A stretch of DNA of 25,622 nt. Origin: DATFWC01 sp045801465 (GTDB lineage: Bacteria; Pseudomonadota; Alphaproteobacteria; Rhizobiales; Xanthobacteraceae). Location of the stretch: contig JBJMSU010000242.1 of the NCBI GenBank assembly GCA_045801465.1, positions 1 to 25,622 on the forward strand. The letters run 5' to 3'. Both the position numbers and the translations under genes were made by a program. Below the pieces are notes generated by a model. The model saw only the letters and a program-made list of their open reading frames with translations, ran no database searches and was not told the DNA's origin. Positions 7,564 to 15,663 of the stretch are shown piece by piece; the stretch's first letter is position 1; each line of letters opens with the position of its first letter.

Positions 7564-9168
7564 ATGACCGCCACCATCGAGACGATGCTGCTGCTGCTCG
7601 CCGTCCTGGTGGTGGTGGCGATCGTGGCGCGGCGGCTCGACACCGCACCGTCCATTCTGCTCGTCATTGCCGGCATTGCGCTCGCGCTCGTTCCCGGACT
7701 GCCGCGCATCGAGCTGGCGCCCGAATTCGTGCTCCTGGTCCTGCTGCCGCCGCTGATCTATTCCGCCGGCGTATCCATGAGCTGGCGCGAATTCCGCTTC
7801 AACCTGCGGCCGATCGCGCTGCTCGCCGTCGGCTGCGTGGTGTTCACCACCTGTGCGGTTGCCGCCACCGCCCATTGGCTCCTTGGCCTGCCGTGGCCGG
7901 TGGGATTTCTGCTCGGCGCCATCGTGGCGCCGCCGGACGTGATCGCCCCGCTCGCCATCGCGCGGCGCCTGAACCTGCCCCGCCGCATCCTCGTCATTCT
8001 GGAAGGCGAAGGTCTCGTCAACGACGCCACCGCCTTGATCCTCTATCGTTTTACCGTCGTCGCCATCAGCACGGGTGCATTCTCGCTTCCCGAGGCCACG
8101 GCGACCTTCGTTTTGATCGTCATCGGCGAGATCGCCTATGGAATCGGGATCGGCTGGCTGAGCCTGCATCTACGCCGGTGGGTCAGCGATCCGCGCGTCG
8201 AGATCACGCTGTCGTTGATGACGCCCTATGTCGCCTATTGGGTCCCGGAGCACCTCGGCGGATCGGGCGTGCTGGCGACCGTCGCGGCCGGTCTCTATGT
8301 CAGCTGGAACGGGCCGCTGCTCATCCCGGCCGGGACGCGGCTGCAAGGCATCTTCTTCTGGGACCTGATCATCTACCTGGTCGAGGGCTTGGTCTTCCTG
8401 GTGACCGGCTTGCAGGCCCGCACCCTGTTCGAACGCATGGGCGAGTTTTCCCTGCGCGAGGTTCTGTTCGCCACGGCGGTGACCACGGTGGTCGTGGTGG
8501 CGGCGCGATTCATCTGGATTTATCCGGCAACCTACTTGCCACGCTGGCTCATCCCATCGCTGGCGCGGCGCGATCCGGCGCCGTCCTGGGAATGGCCGTT
8601 CGCGCTCGCCTATACGGGCGTGCGCGGCGTCGTCTCGCTCGCTGCCGCACTGGCGATCCCGCTCACGTTGGCCAATGGTCAGCCATTTCCCCACCGCGAC
8701 CTCATTCTGTTCATCACGTTCGGCGTCATCGTCGCCACGTTGGTCGGCCTTGGCTTGCTCCTGCCGGTCGTGATGCGTGCGCTCGGCTTGGCGCACGGCG
8801 GGGTCGAGGAGCGCGCGCGACAAGCGCACGCCGAGCACGTTGCGCGCCAGGATGCACTCGACCGTGCGCGCAAGCGCCTGGAGGAACTCGCCGACCAATG
8901 CAATCTCTCCGAGGATGTCCTGCAGCAGTTGCGAACACGCTATGACCGCCGGCTGCAGCAACTGCCGACCGCGCACGACGGCGAGAGCGCCAAAGAGGAG
9001 GTAGAATTGCGGTTGAAGCTGATCGAGACCGAACGCGAGCTCCTGCACCAGCTTCTGCGCGAGGGACGCCTCACCGACGAGTCGCGCCGCCGGCTCGAGC
9101 GCGAGCTCGACCTGGAGGAGGCGTATCTGTCGATGCGCACCGAGAGCCGCCCCGATCTGCCGTTGTGA
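7564..9168 (+). CDS. CPA1-family Na+/H+ antiporter with C-terminal helical tail
   Basis: The 534-residue protein is a monovalent cation:proton antiporter of the CPA1/NhaP type. About 12 membrane helices fill residues 1-415. Key motifs are VAPPDVIAPLAIARRL (about 120-135, in place of the usual APTDAV), and GEGLVNDATAL (about 149-159) with the Asn-Asp pair of electroneutral CPA1 exchangers. GVRGVVSLAAALAIPL (about 354-369) is the conserved late helix. After residue 415 comes a soluble, charged, helical tail of about 115 residues (ARKRLEELADQ, KEEVELRLKLIETEREL), likely cytosolic and regulatory. The start is ambiguous between GTG 7561 and ATG 7564; the ATG is used. It is in an operon-like pair with the DUF1345 gene and is convergent with carD. 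Confidence 0.93.
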   Translation: MTATIETMLLLLAVLVVVAIVARRLDTAPSILLVIAGIALALVPGLPRIELAPEFVLLVLLPPLIYSAGVSMSWREFRFNLRPIALLAVGCVVFTTCAVAATAHWLLGLPWPVGFLLGAIVAPPDVIAPLAIARRLNLPRRILVILEGEGLVNDATALILYRFTVVAISTGAFSLPEATATFVLIVIGEIAYGIGIGWLSLHLRRWVSDPRVEITLSLMTPYVAYWVPEHLGGSGVLATVAAGLYVSWNGPLLIPAGTRLQGIFFWDLIIYLVEGLVFLVTGLQARTLFERMGEFSLREVLFATAVTTVVVVAARFIWIYPATYLPRWLIPSLARRDPAPSWEWPFALAYTGVRGVVSLAAALAIPLTLANGQPFPHRDLILFITFGVIVATLVGLGLLLPVVMRALGLAHGGVEERARQAHAEHVARQDALDRARKRLEELADQCNLSEDVLQQLRTRYDRRLQQLPTAHDGESAKEEVELRLKLIETERELLHQLLREGRLTDESRRRLERELDLEEAYLSMRTESRPDLPL

Positions 9169-9234
9169 ACGGCGCCGTCACAGGGCGGACCGCTCCCCGG
9201 ATTTCGTGCTTCGCGCAACACCAGTCCAAAGCAA

Positions 9235-9261
9235 AAGGCCCGGTCGTAAAGACCGGGCCTT
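9235..9261 (-). terminator. Terminator of the carD gene, possibly bidirectional
   Basis: Perfect 11-bp arms AAGGCCCGGTC (9235-9245) and GACCGGGCCTT (9251-9261) enclose a 5-nt loop. On the minus strand the stem is followed by TTTTGCTTT, which suits termination of carD. The plus-strand tail is poorer, so stopping of the antiporter transcript is less sure. Confidence 0.85.
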
Positions 9262-9284
9262 GCGTTCCGTCCTGGCGGTTTGCT

Positions 9285-10097
9285 TCAGGCCGCCTTATCG
9301 ACCATCTCCTCGCCTTCCGGCTTGGGACCGCGGCGCGGGCCCTTGGCGAGCGCCGCCTCGATTTCCTTGACGGCTTCGGTCTCGGTGATGCGCTGCACCG
9401 CGGCGATCTCGCGCGACAGCCGGTCGAGCGCAGCCTCGTAGAGCTGGCGCTCCGAGTACGACTGCTCGGGCTGGCTGTCGGAACGATAGAGGTCGCGCAC
9501 CACCTCGGCGATGGCGACGATATCGCCCGAGTTGATCTTGGCCTCGTACTCCTGGGCGCGGCGCGACCACATGGTCCGCTTGATGCGGGCGCGGCCCTTG
9601 AGCGTCTCCAACGCGCGGCGGACAATTCCCGGCTCTGCCAGCTTGCGCATGCCGACCGAAGCGACCTTGGCGATGGGAACCCGCAACGTCATCTTGTCCT
9701 TGACGAAATTGATGACGAACAACTCAAGCTTGTAGCCCGCGACCTCCTGCTCTTCGATGGAGGTGATCTGGCCCACGCCGTGGGCCGGGTACACGATGAA
9801 CTCGTTGGTCTTGAAGCCCTGGCGCTGAGTGGCCTTCTTCAAGGCGTCATTATCGACGACTTTCTTCGGCACGACCCGCTCGACCGCCTTCTTCGGGGCG
9901 ATGCGGGCGACCGTCTTCTTGGCATGGGTCATTCTGCGCGTTACCTTTTTACCGTTCGGCCGGGAGCGACCGAGCGATTTCGTTTTGGGAGCCGCGCGAC
10001 GGACGGCGTCCCGTGAAACGTGAGAGGTCCTACGGCTGCTGCCGGCGGTGCTCTTCTTGCTGCTTTTCTTCAAGCTCTGACGCGATTTTCCTGCCAC
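9285..10097 (-). CDS. carD: CarD family transcriptional regulator
   Basis: CarD-family proteins bind the RNA polymerase beta subunit through a Tudor-like domain and stabilise open promoter complexes. The core is unmistakable: QGFKTNEFIVYPAHGVGQI, ELFVINFVKDKMTLRVP, then the helical DNA-contacting part GRARIKRTMWSRRAQEYEAK and DIVAIAEVVRDLYR. In front is a lysine/arginine-rich tail of about 85-90 residues, usual for Hyphomicrobiales members. The start is uncertain. The frame is open up to a GTG at 10172, but that would cross a terminator-like hairpin. GTG 10097 keeps the basic tail and is used here (270 residues), though it lacks a good ribosome site. ATG 9932, with AAGG upstream, would give 215 residues. 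In many relatives a ferredoxin gene sits between the S4 gene and carD; none is here. Confidence 0.92.
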   Translation of the reverse strand: MAGKSRQSLKKSSKKSTAGSSRRTSHVSRDAVRRAAPKTKSLGRSRPNGKKVTRRMTHAKKTVARIAPKKAVERVVPKKVVDNDALKKATQRQGFKTNEFIVYPAHGVGQITSIEEQEVAGYKLELFVINFVKDKMTLRVPIAKVASVGMRKLAEPGIVRRALETLKGRARIKRTMWSRRAQEYEAKINSGDIVAIAEVVRDLYRSDSQPEQSYSERQLYEAALDRLSREIAAVQRITETEAVKEIEAALAKGPRRGPKPEGEEMVDKAA

Positions 10098-10147
10098 AGC
10101 ACACGCGTGGAATTCACGCCCTCCAGATGACGTTTCCCCGGGAGAAC

Positions 10148-10189
10148 CACCCGAAAAAACAATGCTCCCCACGGGGAGCCGCTCGGGTG
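10148..10189 (-). terminator. Nested hairpin with T run upstream of carD (terminator or attenuator)
   Basis: The inner arms GCTCCCC (10164-10170) and GGGGAGC (10173-10179) form a tight hairpin. On the minus strand it is followed by ATTGTTTTTTC (six T at 10159-10154). Outer arms CACCCGA (10148-10154) and TCGGGTG (10183-10189) enclose it. It may end the upstream S4/helicase transcript or attenuate carD. Between here and the S4 gene (10190-10391) the DNA is AT-rich for the window and shows only a weak AAAAGGG/CCCTTTT stem (10257-10281). Confidence 0.6.
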
Positions 10190-10391
10190 ATATAATTATC
10201 GGCCACGAAAACTTCTATACCACAATTTAGTCCGGAATCAAAGCTTTAGGACGATACAAAAGGGTCTTTTTCGCCCTTTTCGCACGTAAAATTACTCAAA
10301 CCAGTTAACAACCGCGTCAACGCGACAAACGGACTTAAGTTCCATCATCGACAATCACCCCGTGTGGTGCATCGAAACAACAATCCAGCGT

Positions 10392-10775
10392 TCAATCGGC
10401 CTCGTCCAAGCCCCGCAGCCGGTCAAGCTCGCGTCGGTCGCGCTTGGTCGGGCGGCCAGTACCGCGGTCCCGCTCCGGTAAAGAATCCGTTAAGGGTTCC
10501 GCCCGGGCCTCCGGGACCAAATCTTCATAAAGCCCCCGTGCGGCGTCCGACCCGCCGCGGCGATCGGCAAAGTTCAACACCTTCATGACCCGCACGGTTC
10601 GGTCGAGGGCGACGGTGACTACGTCCCCCGCGCGCACCGCCCGACTGGCGGCATCGATGCGCCGTCCATTGACCCGGACATGGCCGGAGGCGGCGAGCGC
10701 CGCCGCAGCACTGCGCGTGCGCACCACCCTCGCGTGCCACAGCCATTTGTCGATGCGCTGGCGGTCTTCACCCAT
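10392..10775 (-). CDS. S4-domain RNA-binding protein, Hsp15/HslR-like
   Basis: The 127-residue protein carries an S4 domain at about 7-65: RQRIDKWLWHARVVRTRSAAAAL, then GHVRVNGRRIDAASRAVRAGDVVTV. This is the pattern of Hsp15 (HslR), which binds stalled 50S subunits carrying peptidyl-tRNA. The C-terminal third is charged (RPTKRDRRELDRLRGLDEAD). The ATG at 10775 is chosen because MGEDRQRIDKWLW matches the family start; an upstream ATG at 10808 would add 11 residues encoded by repeat DNA. It lies directly downstream of the helicase gene on the same strand, a usual pairing in alphaproteobacteria, but separated here by a palindromic element. Confidence 0.88.
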   Translation of the reverse strand: MGEDRQRIDKWLWHARVVRTRSAAAALAASGHVRVNGRRIDAASRAVRAGDVVTVALDRTVRVMKVLNFADRRGGSDAARGLYEDLVPEARAEPLTDSLPERDRGTGRPTKRDRRELDRLRGLDEAD

Positions 10776-10783
10776 AGCGGATT

Positions 10784-10897
10784 GCGAATAGCGAGTGGCG
10801 AATGGCAAGTCGTGAGTAGCGATGAGCGTAGGACGGGAACTCGCGGCGCCTCTTTCTTCCCCATTCGCTATTCGCCATTCGCAACTCGCCCGTCCTA
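10784..10897. repeat. Second ATTCGCN-heptad palindromic element with core GCGCCTCTTT
   Basis: The left part (10784-10806) has GCGAATA/GCGAGTG/GCGAATG heptads. The right part (10861-10885) has CCATTCGCTATTCGCCATTC. The loop again holds GCGCCTCTTT (10846-10855), as in the element at 3301-3377. TAGGACGGG (10829-10837) and CCCGTCCTA (10889-10897) form an additional perfect 9-bp inverted repeat. The TAG stop of the helicase gene (10897-10895) is part of this repeat. Confidence 0.8.
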
Positions 10898-13800
10898 TTC
10901 GCCGGCCCTGGTCTTCGCCTCGAGCTGCTCCTTTAGCGCCGCCAGCTTGGCGAACGGCGAGTTTGGATCCGGCTCCCTGTCGCGGCGCTCCTTGCGCGGT
11001 CCTTGCCCTTTGATGAAGGCGGCGCGCAACTCCGGATCGCGGTCCGGACGGTCGCGGTCACGCTCGCGCCGGCGGTCATGGTCGCGTTTGCGGTCGGGAC
11101 GGCCACGTTCAGCCTGCGTCGGCCGGGCAGGCGGCGGCCGGTCAGGGCGGTCATGCGGCCGGCGCTCCCGCGGCGGCCTCGGCTCCGTCCGTTCCGGCGC
11201 GCTGCTTTCCCTGGACGGTGCTGACGAAGCCTCCCCAGCCGTAACCGGCTGGGGCCCCGCGGCCGGCGAGGGCGCGGCCTCGCGCCGCGGTCCCCGGCCT
11301 TCGACCGTACGGCTCCCGCGATGCGGCCGGCGCTCCCCACGCCGCTCGCTGGGCCGCGACGGCCGCCACACCTCGATCAGAGCTTCTTCTTCCGTGGCGG
11401 CTGGCGCCTGTGCGTGCGTGGCGTGGGCATTCGCCGGCGTCTCGACGGCGGCGCCGGATTCGGCCCGTGCTTCATCCGCCTCCGGCAGCACCGGCGGCTC
11501 CTGCAGCGCCGGCGGCTCCTGTGGCGCCGGTGGTTCCTGCAGCGCGGGTGGCTCGGCAACCGCATGGTCCTGATCCGACGCGACCTTCACTTCGGCAACC
11601 GAGTCCGCCGGAGCTGCGTCGTCAGCTGCTTGCACCGCCGGTGGCTCGGGTGCCGGCGGTTCCGCAGCGACAGGCTCGGGAGCGGGCTCCGGAGCTTCGG
11701 CCGGCATCATGGCGGCTTCCGAGGCCAGTGCGGCAGCTTCGGCGGCCGATACCGTTTCCGCACCGCGCTCCGGCGCCGGCATTTCCGCGGGCGTGGTGGG
11801 CGCAGGTTCGGCCGGCTTCGGCCGCTTCTCCAAGCGGTAGCCAAGCGAGCGCAGGATCGAGGAGAAGTCGTCGCCCGAGGATCCGGTGAGCGACGTCATG
11901 GCGCCCGTGACGATGAAGCCCGAGCCGTCGACGGCGCCGGGAGGCTTGTCGCCGGCCGCGCCGGCCCGCCAGGAGAGCGCCGGCCGGATCAGGTCCGCCA
12001 GGCGCTCGAGAATGTCCACGCGGACCGCACGCTCGCCGCACACGCGATAGCCGACGACACGATACAGCGCCTTGTGCACATCCTTGTCCACGGCGAACGA
12101 GGTCCGCCCGCTGGCGGCGAGCGCGCGCACCTCGTCGAGCCCTTTGAGCTCACCGTCGCCGCGCTTGAGCGCCCACAGTTGCGCCGCCAATGCGCGCGGC
12201 CCGGGCTTCAGCAGCGCCGGCAGATACACGTGATAGGTGCCGAAGCGCACGCCATACTTGCGCAGCGACGCGCGCGCCGCCTGGTCGAGCCCCTTGACCT
12301 CCTCGGCCACTCGGTGGCGCTCGATCACGCCGAGAGACTCGAGGAGCTGAAACGCCACGCCGCGCGCAATGCCGGTTACGTCCTCGGCGCGTGACAGCGT
12401 GAGCAAAGGCCCCAGCAGCTTCTCGATATGCGCCTTGAGCCACAGATCGAGCCGCGACTGCACCGCCTCGCGCGACGCGCCGGTGAGCTGCTCGTCGGCG
12501 ATGATGCGCATGCGGGGCGCGAGCATGTCGTCGCCGGCAACGAGCTTGCCGACCGGTTCGCCGACCCAGCGGATCGTTCCATCGGAGGCGAGCACGAATT
12601 GATCGTCGGCGGCGTGCGCCAGCCGGGCGGCCCGGGTGTCGATTTCGCCGGCCAGCGCCTTTTGCGCGGTGGCGCGCAATGCCTTGGCCTCCGGGCCGCC
12701 GGCGGCCGGATCGGCCATGAACTGAAATCCACCGAGGCGGCCGATGATGTGGCCCTCGACGACAACCTCGCCGGACTTCGCAATCTCGGTTTCCAGCATC
12801 GTCTTCTCTCTCAGGCGCCGCATCAGCACGCTGGTGCGGCGGTCGACGAAACGCTCGGTGAGACGCTCGTGAAGAGCATCCGACAGCTTGTCCTCGATGC
12901 CCCGTGCGACGCTCTGCCAGTGTTCGGGATCGGCGAGCCAGTCGGGGCGGTTTGCCGCAAATGTCCACGTCCTGATGTGGGCGATTCTGGTCGATAACGT
13001 ATCGATATCGCCGTCGGTGCGATCGGCCTGCGCCACCTGGCGGGAGAACCAGTCGGTTGGAATTCTACCCTCCCGCATCAGGAAACCATAGAGGGTGGTG
13101 ACGAGTTCCGCATGGGTCGCCGGCGCGATCTTTCGGTAGTCCGGCACTTGGCAGACTTCCCACAACCGCTCGACGTCGGCCGGCGTCCGCGCCACCTTAC
13201 GCACATCGTCATCGCGCGCCGCGTGCTCGAGCACGAGAATGTCTTCGGCAATGGGGGCGCGCGTCAGCCCCTGCTCCTTCGGGCTTGTGGCCAACGAGGC
13301 CTGCAGCGCGCCGAGCGAAGAGAAGTCGAACACCGTGTTGCGCCATTGCAGAACCTTGATCGGCTCGAAACTGTGACTCTCGAGCGCCTGGACGAGCTCG
13401 GATTCGAACGGCGCGCAACGCCCGGTCGTGCCGAACGTGCCATCGCGGGTGGCGCGTCCGGCGCGGCCCGCGATCTGCGCGAACTCTACCGGCTTGAGCC
13501 GCCGGAACTGATAGCCGTCGAACTTGCGATCGGAGGCGAATGCCACGTGCTCGACATCGAGATTTAATCCCATGCCGATGGCATCGGTCGCCACCAGGTA
13601 ATCGACATCTCCCGATTGATACAGGGCCACCTGCGCGTTGCGGGTGCGCGGGCTCAAGGCCCCGAGCACGACGGCCGTGCCGCCGCGCTGGCGACGGATC
13701 AATTCGGCGACGGCGTAAACCTCTTCGGCCGAGAAGGCGACGATGGCGGAGCGGGGCTGCAGCCGCGTGATCTTCTTCTCGCCCGCGAAGGTGAGGCGCG

Positions 13801-14284
13801 ACAAACGCGGCCGGCTCAAGATGTGGGCGCCGGGCAGGAGCCGCTCGACCATCGGCCGCACCGTGGCGGCGCCCAGGACCAGCGTCTCCTCGCGACCGCG
13901 CCGGTTCAACATGCGGTCGGTGAAGACGTGGCCGCGCTCGAGGTCGGCGCCCACCTGAATCTCATCGACGGCAACGAATGCGACATCGAGATCGCGCGGC
14001 ATGGCTTCGACCGTGCACACCCAGAATCTCGGGCTGGCCGGCTTGATCTTTTCCTCGCCGGTAATGAGCGCGGCCGCGTCTGCGCCGACCTTGTCGATAA
14101 CCTTGTTGTAGACCTCGCGGGCGAGCAGCCGCAGCGGCAGTCCGATCATGCCGGAGGAGTGCGCGAGCATGCGCTCGATCGCCAGATGGGTCTTGCCGGT
14201 ATTGGTCGGGCCCAGCACGGCGGTCACGCCGACGCCGCGCGCGCGCGCATCGCGATTGTGGGGCGCAGAAAAAGAGACGGCCAT
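10895..14284 (-). CDS. SUV3-like superfamily 2 helicase with long disordered C-terminal tail
   Basis: The 1129-residue protein is a DExH-type RNA helicase related to mitochondrial SUV3, a conserved alphaproteobacterial gene. Motif I is GPTNTGKT (25-32), motif II DEIQ (107-110), motif III GAATVRP (138-144), motif V TDAIGMGLNLD (233-243) and motif VI QIAGRAGR (270-277). A long conserved central region to about residue 830 has no name I can give with certainty. The tail (about 830-1105) is low complexity: alanine/proline/glutamate-rich, with four tandem EPPxLQ-like repeats (DNA about 11482-11555, period 18 nt), then an arginine/aspartate-rich block (RDHDRRRERDRDRPDRD). The last segment NSPFAKLAALKEQLEAK looks conserved. 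The ATG at 14284 is preferred to a GTG 13 codons upstream. RNA turnover or ribosome-related action is inferred from the family and the S4 neighbour. Confidence 0.92.
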   Translation of the reverse strand: MAVSFSAPHNRDARARGVGVTAVLGPTNTGKTHLAIERMLAHSSGMIGLPLRLLAREVYNKVIDKVGADAAALITGEEKIKPASPRFWVCTVEAMPRDLDVAFVAVDEIQVGADLERGHVFTDRMLNRRGREETLVLGAATVRPMVERLLPGAHILSRPRLSRLTFAGEKKITRLQPRSAIVAFSAEEVYAVAELIRRQRGGTAVVLGALSPRTRNAQVALYQSGDVDYLVATDAIGMGLNLDVEHVAFASDRKFDGYQFRRLKPVEFAQIAGRAGRATRDGTFGTTGRCAPFESELVQALESHSFEPIKVLQWRNTVFDFSSLGALQASLATSPKEQGLTRAPIAEDILVLEHAARDDDVRKVARTPADVERLWEVCQVPDYRKIAPATHAELVTTLYGFLMREGRIPTDWFSRQVAQADRTDGDIDTLSTRIAHIRTWTFAANRPDWLADPEHWQSVARGIEDKLSDALHERLTERFVDRRTSVLMRRLREKTMLETEIAKSGEVVVEGHIIGRLGGFQFMADPAAGGPEAKALRATAQKALAGEIDTRAARLAHAADDQFVLASDGTIRWVGEPVGKLVAGDDMLAPRMRIIADEQLTGASREAVQSRLDLWLKAHIEKLLGPLLTLSRAEDVTGIARGVAFQLLESLGVIERHRVAEEVKGLDQAARASLRKYGVRFGTYHVYLPALLKPGPRALAAQLWALKRGDGELKGLDEVRALAASGRTSFAVDKDVHKALYRVVGYRVCGERAVRVDILERLADLIRPALSWRAGAAGDKPPGAVDGSGFIVTGAMTSLTGSSGDDFSSILRSLGYRLEKRPKPAEPAPTTPAEMPAPERGAETVSAAEAAALASEAAMMPAEAPEPAPEPVAAEPPAPEPPAVQAADDAAPADSVAEVKVASDQDHAVAEPPALQEPPAPQEPPALQEPPVLPEADEARAESGAAVETPANAHATHAQAPAATEEEALIEVWRPSRPSERRGERRPHRGSRTVEGRGPRREAAPSPAAGPQPVTAGEASSAPSRESSAPERTEPRPPRERRPHDRPDRPPPARPTQAERGRPDRKRDHDRRRERDRDRPDRDPELRAAFIKGQGPRKERRDREPDPNSPFAKLAALKEQLEAKTRAGE

Positions 14285-14660
14285 CAGCGATGAGCGACCT
14301 GTCAGCGTGGGAGTCTGTACCACAATGCGACGCCAGAGCGGCTCGTTCTTAACCGATAGAACGAGTCTTGAACGAATCGCGGCCGAATCGCTGACTCGGC
14401 CTGTTTCGGAGTTCGTTCACCCCGACATATGGCGACTGCACGGCTCAACGCCACTAGAACAGGTAACATTCAGGAATCTTGCTTGGCCGGCCGAGAGAGA
14501 AGGGTTAACGCGGCGGACGATCATAGTTTCAGAAGGGAGTCAACTCAGCGGGCGACTTAGCCGCAAGGCTGGAGCCTGCTCCGATTGCCGGGAACATGCG
14601 CAGAATTCGTCGGTAGCGCAATGTTCTGAACCGAACCGGCGGCCCTTGCCGGACCCTGCG
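14285..14660. other. Intergenic region upstream of the helicase; no gene seen
   Basis: No supported reading frame lies here. Two inverted repeats are close to the helicase start: CTCGTTCT (14342-14349) with AGAACGAG (14358-14365), and GGCCGA (14381-14386) with TCGGCC (14396-14401). They could form a structured 5' leader. In several relatives rpmB (bL28) lies between DUF3108 and the helicase; reading the minus strand in this gap I found no bL28 sequence. Confidence 0.5.
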
Positions 14661-15527
14661 CTAAAATGTCCTGGCGTTGGTGGCCGCCGGGCTGGCACGC
14701 CCGGTCTGCGGACCGGTGACGAAATCGACAGCCTCCAGCACGGCCGGCCCGAGCGCCGTCGGGACCGAAACGCGGTAGGGCACGAGAACCCGCGTGCCCG
14801 CAACCGGCGCCAGTGCCATCTCCATATCGCGCTGCTCGATCAGGTACTTGATGGCGGCCCGATTGGGCCGATGGCCGGAAATCGGGTGATACCGCACGGC
14901 GCACACCACCACCGATCCCTCGTAGCCCTTGACGGATCTGACGTGATCCATGCGCTTGAACGAGAGGATGAGATCGAAGCGCCCGCGGCCGTCGAAGATC
15001 GCCAGCGTGCGCTGGCACGCTTCCGGCCTCACCGAATCGCCGCTGCCGGCGACGGCCATGAGGATTGCCGACATCGGATCGACGATGCCGCGGCGATGGG
15101 TCTCGGTCACCGGCACCCGATCCGGGGTCTGCGGCCATGCGGGCTCGGCCGAATATTCCTTCACGTTGCCGCTGCTGACCGCCATTCGCACTTCGTCGGT
15201 CTTCTTGTCGGATGCGATGGTGGCGGCATAGCTGGAGGACACCGGCTTGCCGCCGTTCACGGTGCCGCGTCCGGCGGCCGAGCCCAACCCGGCGGCGAAG
15301 ACCTGCATGAGCCCGGTGGTCTTGCCGCTGGCGGTCGCGGTGTACTGGTCGTCCGCCACGTCGATGACCCATTGGCCTTTGCCGATCGGGACGCCGGCGA
15401 GCGAGGCGACATAGCGCGCCTCAAGCTTGCCTTGTGCGCCGGCGTGCCCCGGCCCGCCGGCGGAAAAGAACGCCGCGCCCACAGGGACAAGGACGACAAG
15501 GCTTCGCGCAGCACGCCGAATTGACAC
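14661..15527 (-). CDS. Secreted DUF3108 family protein
   Basis: The 288-residue protein fits DUF3108, periplasmic proteins of unknown function. A signal peptide is seen at about 1-30 (IRRAARSLVVLVPVGAAFFS, cleavage near GHAGAQ). The mature part begins KLEARYVASLAGVPIGKGQW, a typical repeat-like beta-rich start, and continues with DVADDQYTATASGKTTGLM and FDGRGRFDLILSFKRMD. The GTG start at 15527 is chosen because AGAGGG lies 6 nt upstream and the signal peptide follows directly; the frame is open 23 codons further. It lies 136 bp after proB on the same strand and about 376 bp before the helicase. In related genomes a DUF3108 gene is a common neighbour of this helicase. Confidence 0.85.
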   Translation of the reverse strand: MSIRRAARSLVVLVPVGAAFFSAGGPGHAGAQGKLEARYVASLAGVPIGKGQWVIDVADDQYTATASGKTTGLMQVFAAGLGSAAGRGTVNGGKPVSSSYAATIASDKKTDEVRMAVSSGNVKEYSAEPAWPQTPDRVPVTETHRRGIVDPMSAILMAVAGSGDSVRPEACQRTLAIFDGRGRFDLILSFKRMDHVRSVKGYEGSVVVCAVRYHPISGHRPNRAAIKYLIEQRDMEMALAPVAGTRVLVPYRVSVPTALGPAVLEAVDFVTGPQTGRASPAATNARTF

Positions 15528-15663
15528 GAGAAGCCCTCTTTGCGTGAGATCAGGCAAGTGTTTCGGGGCCGTCGCGCCGCGCCGGCCGCCCCGCATCTTA
15601 GGCCAATTGTGTCGATAACGAATACGTCGTTTGTGTGATGCCGCCGCCGCACCGGCCTTGCGG

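Noticed and set aside
6808..8169. 453-codon open frame on the minus strand
   Set aside because: It is antisense to the DUF1345 and antiporter genes; composition is rich in D, G, H, Q and R as in shadow frames, with no domain.
6945..8945. 666-codon open frame on the plus strand
   Set aside because: It is the shifted frame across the two membrane-protein genes, very rich in R, H, G and A, with no ribosome site matching a family start.
14285..14660. rpmB (bL28) or its remnant between DUF3108 and the helicase
   Set aside because: No bL28-like sequence was found on the minus strand in this gap.
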